Below are positions 7,177 to 14,051 of a stretch of 14,051 bases of DNA, piece by piece; the first letter of the stretch is position 1; each line of letters starts with the position of its first letter. A program made the position numbers and the translations under genes. The notes beneath the pieces were generated by a model. That model was not told where the DNA came from, searched no databases, and worked only from the letters and a program-made list of their open reading frames with translations. The stretch is taken from positions 1 through 14,051 of the forward strand of contig CAKTNU010000020.1 in NCBI GenBank assembly GCA_934589325.1, read 5' to 3'. The DNA comes from an uncultured Oscillospiraceae bacterium. Its GTDB lineage: Bacteria; Bacillota_A; Clostridia; Oscillospirales; Oscillospiraceae.

Positions 7177-8034
7177 TCAGCCCTTGACGGCGCCGGCGGC
7201 GACGCCCTTGATGATATACTTCTGGCAGCTCAGATAGAACACGATGACCGGGATGATGCTGAGGCTTATCAGCGCCATCGTAGCGCCGAGATCCACGGTG
7301 CCGTAGCTGCCCTTGAGGAACTGGATATGCACGGGTATGGTGTAGTACTTCGTGCGGTCGAGCACGAGGTAGGGCAGGAGATAGTCGTTCCATATCCACA
7401 TTATTTCGAGTATGCCGATGGATATCATAGTCGGGCGCAGCATCGGCACCACGACGGAGAAGAAGGTCCTAAGCGGGCCGCAGCCGTCTATAGCGGCAGC
7501 TTCCTCTATCTCAAGCGGTATGCTCTTGACAAATCCCGTAAACATAAACACCGCAAGTCCCGCGCCGAAGCCGAGGTAAATGATCGGTATCGTCCACGGA
7601 GTGTTGAGCTTGAGGGTATCCGCAGTCTTGGAAAGAGTGAACATGACCATCTGGAACGGGACGACCATCGAAAAAACGCAGGCATAGTAAACTATGCGGC
7701 AGAACAGCGAGTCGACTCTTGCAATGTACCATGCAGCCATCGAGGTAAACAGCAGTATCAGCGCTGTCGACGCAACGGTTATAAACACGCTGTAGAACGC
7801 GGATTTTGCAAAGGGATAGTTGCCGAAGGTCACACCCTTGATGTAATTCGAGAAGCCCGCGGCACTCTCTCCGGTCGGCCAGGAGAAGGTGTCGGTCTTG
7901 ACAAAGGTATTGAGCTTGAAAGAGTTGAGGAACACAAAGAACACCGGCAGCACATAGAGTATGCATATGACCGCAAAAACGATCGTCAGCGTCTTTTTTA
8001 CGTGCCTTTCGCGGCTGAGCGAATTGTTTTTCAT
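7177..8034 (-). CDS. Carbohydrate ABC transporter permease, MalG-type (CUT1)
   Basis: A 285-residue integral membrane subunit of a sugar importer with about six hydrophobic segments (roughly residues 15-37, 76-103, 110-133, 147-169, 202-221 and 252-269). The cytoplasmic EAA loop that docks on the ATPase is IPLEIEEAAAIDGCG (about 172-186), followed by the usual VVPMLRP. The C-terminus IIKGVAAGAVKG is characteristic of MalG-like permeases. The ATG (8032-8034) overlaps the stop codon of the upstream permease by one base (TGATG), implying translational coupling. GTG at 8035-8037 is a possible alternative, closer to the optimum from the GGAGG site. It forms the membrane channel with the upstream permease. 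Confidence 0.95.
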   Translation of the reverse strand: MKNNSLSRERHVKKTLTIVFAVICILYVLPVFFVFLNSFKLNTFVKTDTFSWPTGESAAGFSNYIKGVTFGNYPFAKSAFYSVFITVASTALILLFTSMAAWYIARVDSLFCRIVYYACVFSMVVPFQMVMFTLSKTADTLKLNTPWTIPIIYLGFGAGLAVFMFTGFVKSIPLEIEEAAAIDGCGPLRTFFSVVVPMLRPTMISIGILEIMWIWNDYLLPYLVLDRTKYYTIPVHIQFLKGSYGTVDLGATMALISLSIIPVIVFYLSCQKYIIKGVAAGAVKG

Positions 8035-8948
8035 CACTGCTGTACCTCCCTCTTATGAGTTGCACGGAGCTGGATAAGGCCGATAGCCGCAACGAGGATA
8101 AAGAACAGCACCGCCTTGGCCTGCGCAGTTCCGCGGGCGTTGACATTCTGCCCGTAGAAGGTGTTGTATATATTCAGGGCAAGCATCTCGGTCGTATGCA
8201 CGGTACTGCCGTCAAGATTGATGATATACGGCTGGCCGCCGGTCAGGGCGAGGTTCTGGTCAAAGAGCTTGAAGCCGTTCGTCAGCGTAAGGAAGGTGCA
8301 GATCGTTATGGAGGGCATTACGTTCGGTATCGTTATTTTCCACAGCGTCTGCCACTTGTTTGCACCGTCTATCTTTGCCGCCTCGAGCATATCCTCCGGC
8401 ACGGCCTGCAGTCCGGCGATATAAATTATCATCATATAGCCTATCTGCTGCCAGCACATCAGGATTATCAGGCCCCAGAAGCCCCAGTTTTTGTCCAGCA
8501 GTATGCCGGTACCGTAGCGGCTCAGTACGCCGTCGAAGATCATGCTCCAGATGTACCCCAGCACTATGCCGCCTATAAGGTTCGGCATGAAGAACACGGT
8601 GCGGAACAGGTTGGAGCCCTTGATGCCCTGCGTCAGTGCATATGCCACCGCGAAAGCCAGCACATTTATCAGCGCCAGCGACACGAGGGCAAACAGCGCC
8701 GTGTACCAGAACGAATAGCGGAAGCTGCCGTCAGCCAGCGCCTTGGCGTAGTTTGAAAGGCCGACCCATGTCCAGTTGCTGGTGGTCTTGAACTTGCAGA
8801 AGGACAGGAACAGTCCCTTACAAAACGGATATACGAAGCCTATGCAGAATGCCGCCGTCATCGGCAGCAGGAACAGTGGGAACCACCGCTGTATCGGCCT
8901 GCGCAGCAGGCGGCTGTTGACCGCCGAGCCGTCGCGTTTATGCTTCAT
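8034..8948 (-). CDS. Carbohydrate ABC transporter permease, MalF-type (CUT1)
   Basis: A 304-residue partner permease with about six membrane segments (roughly residues 22-44, 81-105, 115-137, 155-180, 210-228 and 276-294) after a basic cytoplasmic tail. The EAA motif is EDMLEAAKIDGANKWQTLWK (185-204) followed by ITIPNVMP, the standard ATPase contact. The large periplasmic P2 loop of enterobacterial MalF is absent, as in Gram-positive relatives. The ATG at 8946-8948 has a GGGAG site 10 nt upstream. It follows the binding-protein gene after a 203-nt gap with a strong hairpin. No ATP-binding subunit is encoded nearby, so a shared ATPase of the MsmX kind must energise the transporter. Confidence 0.95.
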   Translation of the reverse strand: MKHKRDGSAVNSRLLRRPIQRWFPLFLLPMTAAFCIGFVYPFCKGLFLSFCKFKTTSNWTWVGLSNYAKALADGSFRYSFWYTALFALVSLALINVLAFAVAYALTQGIKGSNLFRTVFFMPNLIGGIVLGYIWSMIFDGVLSRYGTGILLDKNWGFWGLIILMCWQQIGYMMIIYIAGLQAVPEDMLEAAKIDGANKWQTLWKITIPNVMPSITICTFLTLTNGFKLFDQNLALTGGQPYIINLDGSTVHTTEMLALNIYNTFYGQNVNARGTAQAKAVLFFILVAAIGLIQLRATHKREVQQ

Positions 8949-9058
8949 CGCTTTTCAACTCCCTGTAGTTTGATTGAATGTCCGTACCCGGCACCTCATG
9001 CAGCGCCGTGCGCGATATATATTGATTGGGAGCACACCGGCAGTGAGCGGTATGGCCT

Positions 9059-9120
9059 GCAGGGTGATCGGCGATCCTGCCGTCATTTCAAAACGGAGCG
9101 AGCGGATGCTCGCTCCGTTT
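9059..9120 (-). terminator. Hairpin between binding-protein and permease genes, probable partial terminator
   Basis: The main element is a perfect 13-bp GC-rich stem (9091-9103 with 9108-9120) with a 4-nt loop; on the minus strand it is followed by TTTTGAAAT, a short T run. A second, weaker hairpin with 5-bp arms (9059-9063 and 9076-9080) lies just downstream. The position, 32 nt after the binding-protein stop, is where binding-protein operons often carry an attenuating or mRNA-stabilising hairpin that keeps binding-protein output above permease output. The rest of the 203-nt gap (8949-9151) shows no convincing promoter. Confidence 0.6.
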
Positions 9121-9151
9121 CGGAAACTTTGCTTATTTACTTATTTCAGCA

Positions 9152-10501
9152 TCAGCCGTTTGCGGCCTTGTACTGAACGGCCCAGCCGTCAACGAAAGCG
9201 GTCTTGACCAGCTCCCAGTTGGCGTCGGTCTGATCTGCGTCGTACTGGTTCATAGCGGAAACCAGAGCGGCACGGTAGTCATTGACATTGGGCTGGAAGT
9301 TGGTGACCCAAGGCATGACGTAGTTGCCGGCAGCGGAGTAAGCGTTAGCATTGGCAAGGAAGGGGTTGGTGGACTCGGCAGCCTGCTTGTAAGGCATAAC
9401 GCCGAAGGAGTCAACGAGCATACGGGAAGCTTCCGCATCGGTGACCATCCAGTACATGAAGTCGAGAGTCGCCTGGATCGCATCGGGATCGGCATTGGCA
9501 TTGACTGCCCAGCAGTTCTCGGTGCCGCAGTTCAGGCCGGCCTTCTCCTCGCCCTCAACACCGCAGTAGTACGGTATCATGGTGAGATCCTCGGCCTTCA
9601 TGCCCTTCTCCTGCAGGCTGGACCACTCCCAGTTGCCCTGAGAATAGAACACTGCCTTGCCGGATGCGAACTCGCCGTTTGCATCCAGACCGCCTGCTGC
9701 AAGAGCGGCAGGATCAGTTGCGCTGTTGTTGATGTAGAGATCCCACAGGTTCTTGTAGTTCTCCATGTAGGTGCCCTTGATCTCTGCGGGGCAGGTCTTC
9801 CATGCATCGGGATCGTCAACGGACTCATAGTAGTACTCGAGGTTTGCGAGGTGGCCGGTGAAGCGCCAGCTGGAGTCGTCGCTCATGGAGGAGGAAGTGA
9901 ACGCATCGAAGCCGAGCTCGGCTGCACGTGCGTGGATGTCCTCGGCAACAGCCTTGAGGGTCTCGAAGTTGGTGATGTCGCTGATGTCATAGCCGGCTTC
10001 CTTAAGCAGAGCCTTGTTGACAATGATGCCGTAGCACTCGTAGCAGTAGCCGATGGATACGAGTCTGCCGTCAGCGTCGTAGAGGTTGTAGGCGTCGGTG
10101 GTCAGCTCATTTGCGATGGGGGTGCCGGTCAGGTCGTAGCAGTCATCGCCCCAAGTGTTGACGGCGTTCTGGTTGCCGACGACAAACAGGGTGGGAGCCT
10201 GGGACTTATCCATCTCGGCGGTAAGGGTCTCTTCATAGGTGCCGGATGCAGCGGTGACAACGGTCACGGGGACGCCGGTCTTCTCGGTGTACATGGCGGC
10301 GATCTTCTGAAGGACCTCGTCGGACTCGGGCTTGAAGTTAAGCCAGTAGACATAGCCCTTCGCAGTATCTGCGGGGGCGCCGGTCTCCTCTGCGGGAGCC
10401 TTGCTCTCCTCTGCGGGGGTGTTTGCTGCAGGCTGCGAACCGCATGCGCACAGAGCGAACACCATCACGAGAGCCAGAAGCAGTGCAATGATCTTTTTCA
10501 T
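9152..10501 (-). CDS. Sugar ABC transporter solute-binding lipoprotein, family 1 (CUT1)
   Basis: A 449-residue extracellular lipoprotein that captures the sugar and delivers it to the two permeases. The signal peptide MKKIIALLLALVMVFALCAC ends in a lipobox with C20 as the lipidated cysteine. A low-complexity Pro/Ala/Glu/Thr linker follows (about 22-48), which holds the binding domain away from the membrane. The rest is a two-lobe binding fold of normal length: YVYWLNFKPESDEV opens the first lobe, and the Trp/Tyr-rich stretches (SQGNWEWSS, FMYWMVTDAEASRML, YVMPWVTNFQP) are typical of carbohydrate contacts. Malto-oligosaccharide specificity is inferred from malQ in the same set. The AAGGAG site lies 11 nt before ATG, a rather long gap. 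Confidence 0.95.
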   Translation of the reverse strand: MKKIIALLLALVMVFALCACGSQPAANTPAEESKAPAEETGAPADTAKGYVYWLNFKPESDEVLQKIAAMYTEKTGVPVTVVTAASGTYEETLTAEMDKSQAPTLFVVGNQNAVNTWGDDCYDLTGTPIANELTTDAYNLYDADGRLVSIGYCYECYGIIVNKALLKEAGYDISDITNFETLKAVAEDIHARAAELGFDAFTSSSMSDDSSWRFTGHLANLEYYYESVDDPDAWKTCPAEIKGTYMENYKNLWDLYINNSATDPAALAAGGLDANGEFASGKAVFYSQGNWEWSSLQEKGMKAEDLTMIPYYCGVEGEEKAGLNCGTENCWAVNANADPDAIQATLDFMYWMVTDAEASRMLVDSFGVMPYKQAAESTNPFLANANAYSAAGNYVMPWVTNFQPNVNDYRAALVSAMNQYDADQTDANWELVKTAFVDGWAVQYKAANG

Positions 10502-10573
10502 TAGTTTGCAATCTCCTTACTTTAATATTCCCTCGTATCGGGGGTGGTATCTTCATGCCTTGCGGCAGGAAAA

Positions 10574-11587
10574 TCAAAGTTTTCTGACGGATGCGCCGTC
10601 GCGCAGGCTCGCCTCAAGGCGCACATGCCGTGTTGCGGCGCCGTCTTCAAGTATTGCGAGCAGGATGCGCACGCTCTCGCGCCCCATCTCCTCGCCGGGC
10701 TGTATCATCGTGGTGAGCGTCGGCGTTATATATTCCGACACGCGCAGTCCGTCTATCGCGATCACGGATACATCCTCCGGGACACGCAGTCCTCTGTCCC
10801 CAAGCGCCTTCATCGCGGCAATGCCGGTAGTGTCCGACAAGGTGAACACGGCGGTGAAATCCGCGCCGCGGTCTATCAGCCGGCACATACCGTCGTAGGT
10901 CTCCGGCATTTCAAAGCAGCCTCCTGTCTCCATCACAAGCATCGGGTCAAACTCTATCCCATGATCGCGCAGTGCGGCGCAGTAGCCATTGTATCTCAGT
11001 TCGCTTATCGAGCGGTCACTGCAGCTCGGAACGAGGGCGGCGATGCGCCTGTGCCCCAGGCTTATCAGCCGCTCGACCGCACGGTATGCTGTCAGATGGT
11101 CGTCTATCGAGACGGAGGAATAATCCCTGTCGCGCAGGGAGCCGAAGCAGTTTGTATAAGAGCAGCATACATAAGGAACTCCGATGAGCGCAAGCTCCGC
11201 GGGGGTGTAATCAAAGCGCCCGCCGAGGAAGATGAGCCCCTTCAGCTTTTTCTCCCGCTCAAGTATCGCACCTGCCTTGACCTCGTCCGCATCGGAATTT
11301 ATCTGGTGGAGCACCATGGTGTAGCCGTTGTGCTCTATTTCTGCGGACACTGTCTTGAGCATCTCGGAAAAGAACAGGTTCCCCGTGCCGCGGACAACGA
11401 CTCCTATGTTGTCCGACTGGCTGCGCACAAGGTCACGTGCGCTGTTGTTCGGTATATATCCGTTAGCCTCGACCGCCGACAGAACTCTGCGGCGCACCTC
11501 GTCGCTGACGTCGGGGCGGTTGTTCAGGACCCGCGACACCGTACTCACGCTGACGCCGCAGGCTTTCGCGATGTCTTTTATCGTCAC
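10574..11587 (-). CDS. LacI family transcriptional regulator
   Basis: A 337-residue repressor-type regulator. The N-terminal helix-turn-helix (about 3-22) has the recognition segment GVSVSTVSRVLNN, and the hinge helix region is NNSARDLVRS (47-56). A periplasmic-binding-protein-like effector domain fills the rest (about 60-337), beginning NIGVVVRG. The start is GTG at 11585-11587, the only codon giving the usual family start TIKDIAKACGVS. The ribosome site is weak (GGGGG 12 nt upstream), so translation is probably low. It is first in the sugar locus, 72 nt before the binding-protein gene, and no terminator or strong promoter is seen in that gap, so the five genes may share one transcript. It most likely senses a malto-oligosaccharide and represses the locus, its own gene included. 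Confidence 0.95.
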   Translation of the reverse strand: MTIKDIAKACGVSVSTVSRVLNNRPDVSDEVRRRVLSAVEANGYIPNNSARDLVRSQSDNIGVVVRGTGNLFFSEMLKTVSAEIEHNGYTMVLHQINSDADEVKAGAILEREKKLKGLIFLGGRFDYTPAELALIGVPYVCCSYTNCFGSLRDRDYSSVSIDDHLTAYRAVERLISLGHRRIAALVPSCSDRSISELRYNGYCAALRDHGIEFDPMLVMETGGCFEMPETYDGMCRLIDRGADFTAVFTLSDTTGIAAMKALGDRGLRVPEDVSVIAIDGLRVSEYITPTLTTMIQPGEEMGRESVRILLAILEDGAATRHVRLEASLRDGASVRKL

Positions 11588-11630
11588 TTCGCCGTTGTTC
11601 CCCCAAATATACCGAAAATTGCTCGGAAAT

Positions 11631-11666
11631 CGTTTCCGGTATCGTTACCGGTAACGTTTCCAGAAC
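11631..11666. promoter_or_regulatory. Three tandem 12-bp operator-like repeats in the lacI leader
   Basis: Plus-strand units CGTTTCCGGTAT (11631-11642), CGTTACCGGTAA (11643-11654) and CGTTTCCAGAAC (11655-11666) repeat head to tail with no gap. The middle contains the perfect palindrome CGTTACCGGTAACG (11643-11656). Near-palindromes also centre on the other CG steps, such as CCGGTATC/GTTACCGG. A central CG in an AT-flanked dyad is usual for LacI-family operators. The array lies just downstream of the expected transcription start, so a bound repressor would block initiation or early elongation. Confidence 0.7.
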
Positions 11667-11677
11667 CTTGTATAATA

Positions 11678-11706
11678 AATATAACAATATGCTGAAAGAA
11701 AGTCAA
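11678..11706 (-). promoter_or_regulatory. Sigma-A promoter of lacI and probably the whole sugar locus
   Basis: On the minus strand TTGACT (11701-11706), a 17-bp spacer and TATATT (11678-11683). Transcription would begin near 11670-11672, directly before the operator-like repeats, giving a leader of about 85 nt. Confidence 0.8.
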
Positions 11707-11739
11707 CAGAATCGCGCCGAGGCTGCAAAACTTTGGAGC

Positions 11740-11780
11740 TTTGGCCAAATTCCATTGTGATTTTTTGACCAATATCACAA
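11740..11780. promoter_or_regulatory. Upstream dyads, candidate activator or second regulator site
   Basis: TTGTGAT (11755-11761) and ATCACAA (11774-11780) form a perfect 7-bp inverted repeat with 12 bp between. Next to it is a perfect 10-bp palindrome TTTGGCCAAA (11740-11749) with TGGA/TCCA flanks. Both lie about 35-75 bp upstream of the -35 box of the lacI promoter, a usual place for an activator. No protein can be named. The remainder of the 11588-11807 gap shows nothing else. Confidence 0.35.
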
Positions 11781-11800
11781 CAGCAATTTGAAGTGCTGAA

Positions 11801-11845
11801 TAAAAATCTCCCCCGTGTCCCGGAATTTCTCGGAACACGAGGGAG
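11801..11845 (-). terminator. Rho-independent terminator of the MMPL permease gene
   Basis: On the minus strand CTCCCTCGTGTTCC (11832-11845) pairs with GGGACACGGGGGAG (11808-11821) over 14 positions including two G-U pairs, with a loop of about 10 nt, and ATTTTTA follows (11801-11807). It begins 10 nt after the permease stop codon. Confidence 0.9.
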
Positions 11846-11855
11846 TTTCGACCTT

Positions 11856-14051
11856 TTATACCTCGGCTGGAGCTTCCTCCACCGGGGTCTCTTTCCTTGT
11901 TTTTGCCATAAGATCGGTGCAGACCGCCGCAACAAAGCACAGCGTGAGTCCGGCAGCAAAGGCAAGCGCACCGTCTGCCGGGCAGTGAGTGTGCCAAAGT
12001 ATGCCGCAGATTAGCGCCGCGACCGCGGCCACACCTGCGAGTATCGCCGCCGCACCGCTGCTCTTCGGCGACTGCCACAGCAGCAGCGCCGCAAGCGCCA
12101 ATACCACCGTGGACGAGAGGGCTACGGTAAGTATATTCGCCCAGCGTGCTTCGTCACGCGCCGCCTTTATCTGCGCGGAGAAGTAGTCCTCCGCCGCATC
12201 GCACAGCTCCGCATAGGTCGCGGTGCTGCCGGACAGCTTCTTGACGTTTTCGTCCGCCATCAGCAGCTTCATTCCCGCTTCGAGCCTCTCTTTATCGTCG
12301 GAGTAGGCATCAAGCGCATTCAGGTCCTCCTGCAGCTTCTCTCTGGCTGCGGCAAGCTGATCACGCCCTGCCTGCAGCTGCTTTCCTGCCTCGTCGAGCC
12401 GTGCGTAGCCCGCGTCCAGTTCCGCCTTACCTGCGGCAAGCTGTTCCTCAGCCTCGGCCAGCCGCGCATAGCCCGCGTCCAGCTCCGCCTTGCCAGCCGC
12501 AAGCTCCGCCTCCGCCGCCTCTATCTGTGCCGCGCCCTCGGCAATCTGCTGCTGACCGGCCTCGTACTCCGCAATGATACCGGACAGCGAGTACCCCGTA
12601 CCGCCAAGCTCCGTTTCAAACGCGATACGAGCCGCGTCGAGCCGAACCTTTATCGCCAGTGCACGCAGTGTATCTCCGTCTGCAACGGCCGCGTCATACT
12701 CGGCCTGAAGGCTCTGATAATCGTTGTAAAGCGGGAGTATCCTGTCATATACGGGCTTTATGGCGTTCAGCTTGGCCTCACCCTCGGCATACTGCCGCTT
12801 GGCATCGGCAAGCTGTTCCTGACCCGCATCATATCTGGCCTGCCCTTCTTCGAGCTGCTGCTTTCCTGCCTCGTATTCGGCAAGTGCCGCGTCGTACTGC
12901 GCCTGCCCCGCCTCAAGCTGCGCCTTGCCGTCGGCATACTGCGCTTCGCCGTTGGCAAGCATCCCGCCTCCGACCGTATCGGTCACGAGGCTTTCGGCAA
13001 AGCTGTATCGCAGATCGTCATATCGCGTCTGCTCCATGCTCAGCTCCTCGGCAAGCTTGTGCAGGGACTCTGTGGTTTTCAGAAGCTGCTTGTTCTCATT
13101 CACAGCGTCGTCGCTTTGGCTGCGTACACGCGCCCCGCAGACCGGCGCCGCGGCAAGCGCGAATATGCAGGCCGCCGCCATAAGTCCGTTGAACACGAGC
13201 TTTGCCGTGCGGCGCGGATCTTTGATATGCAGCCCGCGCAGCTTCAGCGTCGTCGCCTGCACAAATCCGTCGCCCAGCAGCAGAAGCTGAGGCAGGACAA
13301 AGTTGACAAGCACTATCGTGATTATAGTGCCGATACCGACATACTGCCCGATGCCGGCAATTACGACCTGCGACACACGGTCGCCTATGACAAGACCCGC
13401 AATGACCATCATCGTGCCGGAGGTTATGACCGTCGGGAACGAGAAATTCAGTGTATCGATTATCGCGTCGCGACGCGGCATTTTGCCGCGCACCTCGTTA
13501 TAGCGCGAGGAAATGACGATGGCATAGTCGATGTTCGCGCCCATCTGTATCGCGCTGACGATAAGATAGCACATGAAGAACACATAGTCGCCCCGGATGA
13601 CGGGGATCGAGAAGTTTATCCATATGCTGCCCTGAATTACCAGTATCAGCAGCAGCGGCATACCGAGCGAGCGGAAGGTGAACAGCAGGATCAGCATGAC
13701 GAGACCGAGCGACAGCAGGCTGACCACCATGTTGTCGTTAACAAAGGTGTCATTGAAATCGCTTGCGGCAACGGCGTTGCCGGTGAAGTAGACGCCCTCC
13801 GGATAATACTGAGAGGCGATGAGCCGCGCCCTCTGCAGGAAGTCAAAGGTGTCGTCCCCCTGCATAGGCAGGTCGACATACAGCAGGAATCGGCTGTAAT
13901 CCACACTCTGCAGCTGCACCGTAGCGACCTCGAGCTGGCTGTACAGCGATTCAATAAGCGCTATCTGCTCCTCGCCGAGCGGCATGGGGCTGTCATTGCG
14001 TATATCGTATAAGAACAGGAACAGATCCACCAGCGGCACGCGGTATTCAGT
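11856..14051 (-). CDS. RND/MMPL family permease, C-terminal part, with heptad-repeat coiled coil (5'-truncated)
   Basis: The reading frame is open to the right edge, so the N-terminal half is missing; 731 residues are visible. Residues 1-105 are the end of an extracellular loop. Five membrane segments follow (about 108-254), with the MMPL motif GANIDYAIVISSRYNE (172-187). A further segment (about 285-304) precedes a long Ala/Glu/Gln-rich coiled coil (about 319-600) made of x-x-x-[LY]-x-x-G heptads like those of YhgE/Pip proteins (TIGR03057). Three more membrane segments (about 638-658, 665-684 and 693-714) and an acidic tail end the protein. MMPL proteins move lipids or other hydrophobic compounds across the membrane. 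The substrate here is unknown. Two 63-bp near-repeats lie in the coil (12388-12513). It is not part of the sugar locus, being closed by its own terminator. Confidence 0.92.
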   Translation of the reverse strand, partial: TEYRVPLVDLFLFLYDIRNDSPMPLGEEQIALIESLYSQLEVATVQLQSVDYSRFLLYVDLPMQGDDTFDFLQRARLIASQYYPEGVYFTGNAVAASDFNDTFVNDNMVVSLLSLGLVMLILLFTFRSLGMPLLLILVIQGSIWINFSIPVIRGDYVFFMCYLIVSAIQMGANIDYAIVISSRYNEVRGKMPRRDAIIDTLNFSFPTVITSGTMMVIAGLVIGDRVSQVVIAGIGQYVGIGTIITIVLVNFVLPQLLLLGDGFVQATTLKLRGLHIKDPRRTAKLVFNGLMAAACIFALAAAPVCGARVRSQSDDAVNENKQLLKTTESLHKLAEELSMEQTRYDDLRYSFAESLVTDTVGGGMLANGEAQYADGKAQLEAGQAQYDAALAEYEAGKQQLEEGQARYDAGQEQLADAKRQYAEGEAKLNAIKPVYDRILPLYNDYQSLQAEYDAAVADGDTLRALAIKVRLDAARIAFETELGGTGYSLSGIIAEYEAGQQQIAEGAAQIEAAEAELAAGKAELDAGYARLAEAEEQLAAGKAELDAGYARLDEAGKQLQAGRDQLAAAREKLQEDLNALDAYSDDKERLEAGMKLLMADENVKKLSGSTATYAELCDAAEDYFSAQIKAARDEARWANILTVALSSTVVLALAALLLWQSPKSSGAAAILAGVAAVAALICGILWHTHCPADGALAFAAGLTLCFVAAVCTDLMAKTRKETPVEEAPAEV
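12388..12513 (-). repeat. Two tandem 63-bp near-repeats in the permease coiled coil
   Basis: Units 12388-12450 and 12451-12513 align at most positions by eye and encode 21-residue (three-heptad) repeats containing AGKAELDAGYARL. They suggest that the coil grew by in-frame duplication and may vary in length between strains. Confidence 0.75.

Noticed and set aside
8955..8999. A 14-codon open frame just before the MalF-type permease gene on the minus strand, a possible leader peptide
   Set aside because: It has no ribosome binding site and shows no regulatory codon run, and its stop merely falls next to the permease ribosome site; such short frames arise by chance.
9851..10504. Gly/Val-rich plus-strand frame opposite the solute-binding protein gene
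   Set aside because: Complement of the binding-protein gene; composition reflects reversed codons and no domain is recognisable.
10544..11695. Very long plus-strand open frame opposite the LacI regulator gene
   Set aside because: It mirrors the codon structure of the high-GC minus-strand gene and has no recognisable motif; the minus-strand frame has clear helix-turn-helix and effector domains.
11755..11780. CRP-like site (TGTGA and TCACA arms)
   Set aside because: The arms are 14 bp apart rather than 6, and CRP-type control of sugar genes is not the usual mechanism in Clostridia; kept only as an unnamed dyad.
12388..12513. Short regular repeats as a possible CRISPR or satellite array
   Set aside because: The repeats are in frame, encode heptads of a coiled coil and have no spacers.

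Overview
The window looks like chromosomal DNA of a Gram-positive anaerobe of the class Clostridia, perhaps Oscillospiraceae-like. The grounds are moderately high GC in the genes with AT-rich gaps, canonical GGAGG-type ribosome binding sites, sigma-A promoters with 17-18 bp spacers, lipoprotein signal peptides, a CBS-domain family II pyrophosphatase, a sugar ABC importer without its own ATPase, and an MMPL permease with YhgE-type heptads. The genus assignment is an inference from gene style. No RNA genes, insertion sequences, phage genes or CRISPR arrays were seen.

Layout: (1) 1-83, minus, the first codons of a membrane-anchored protein cut by the window edge. (2) 187-2664, minus, a two-gene unit: CBS/DRTGG-regulated manganese-dependent pyrophosphatase followed after 3 nt by dapF, with a clear promoter at 2689-2717 and a terminator that begins inside the dapF 3' end. 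(3) 2883-4604, the only plus-strand gene, a lipoprotein with an M3-type zinc peptidase active site, transcribed alone. It is divergent from the pyrophosphatase and convergent with (4) 4693-5430, minus, a GntR/FCD regulator whose promoter is bracketed by a perfect inverted repeat. (5) 5625-11587, minus, a malto-oligosaccharide locus in the order lacI-type regulator, solute-binding lipoprotein, two CUT1 permeases, malQ. It has a strong promoter upstream of lacI, three tandem 12-bp operator-like repeats just below the expected transcription start, a hairpin between the binding-protein and permease genes, and a 20-bp-stem terminator after malQ. (6) 11856-14051, minus, the C-terminal half of a large RND/MMPL permease with an added heptad-repeat coiled coil and three extra membrane segments, followed by a terminator.

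How the genes work together: the importer captures and imports oligosaccharides, energised by an ATPase encoded elsewhere, as with MsmX-type shared ATPases. MalQ rearranges alpha-1,4-glucans in the cytoplasm, and the LacI regulator probably controls the set, itself included. The pyrophosphatase and DapF share a transcript. I found no convincing new multi-gene system. The points most worth a second look are the operator array before lacI, the permease/heptad fusion, the exported M3 peptidase and the inverted repeat across the gntR promoter.
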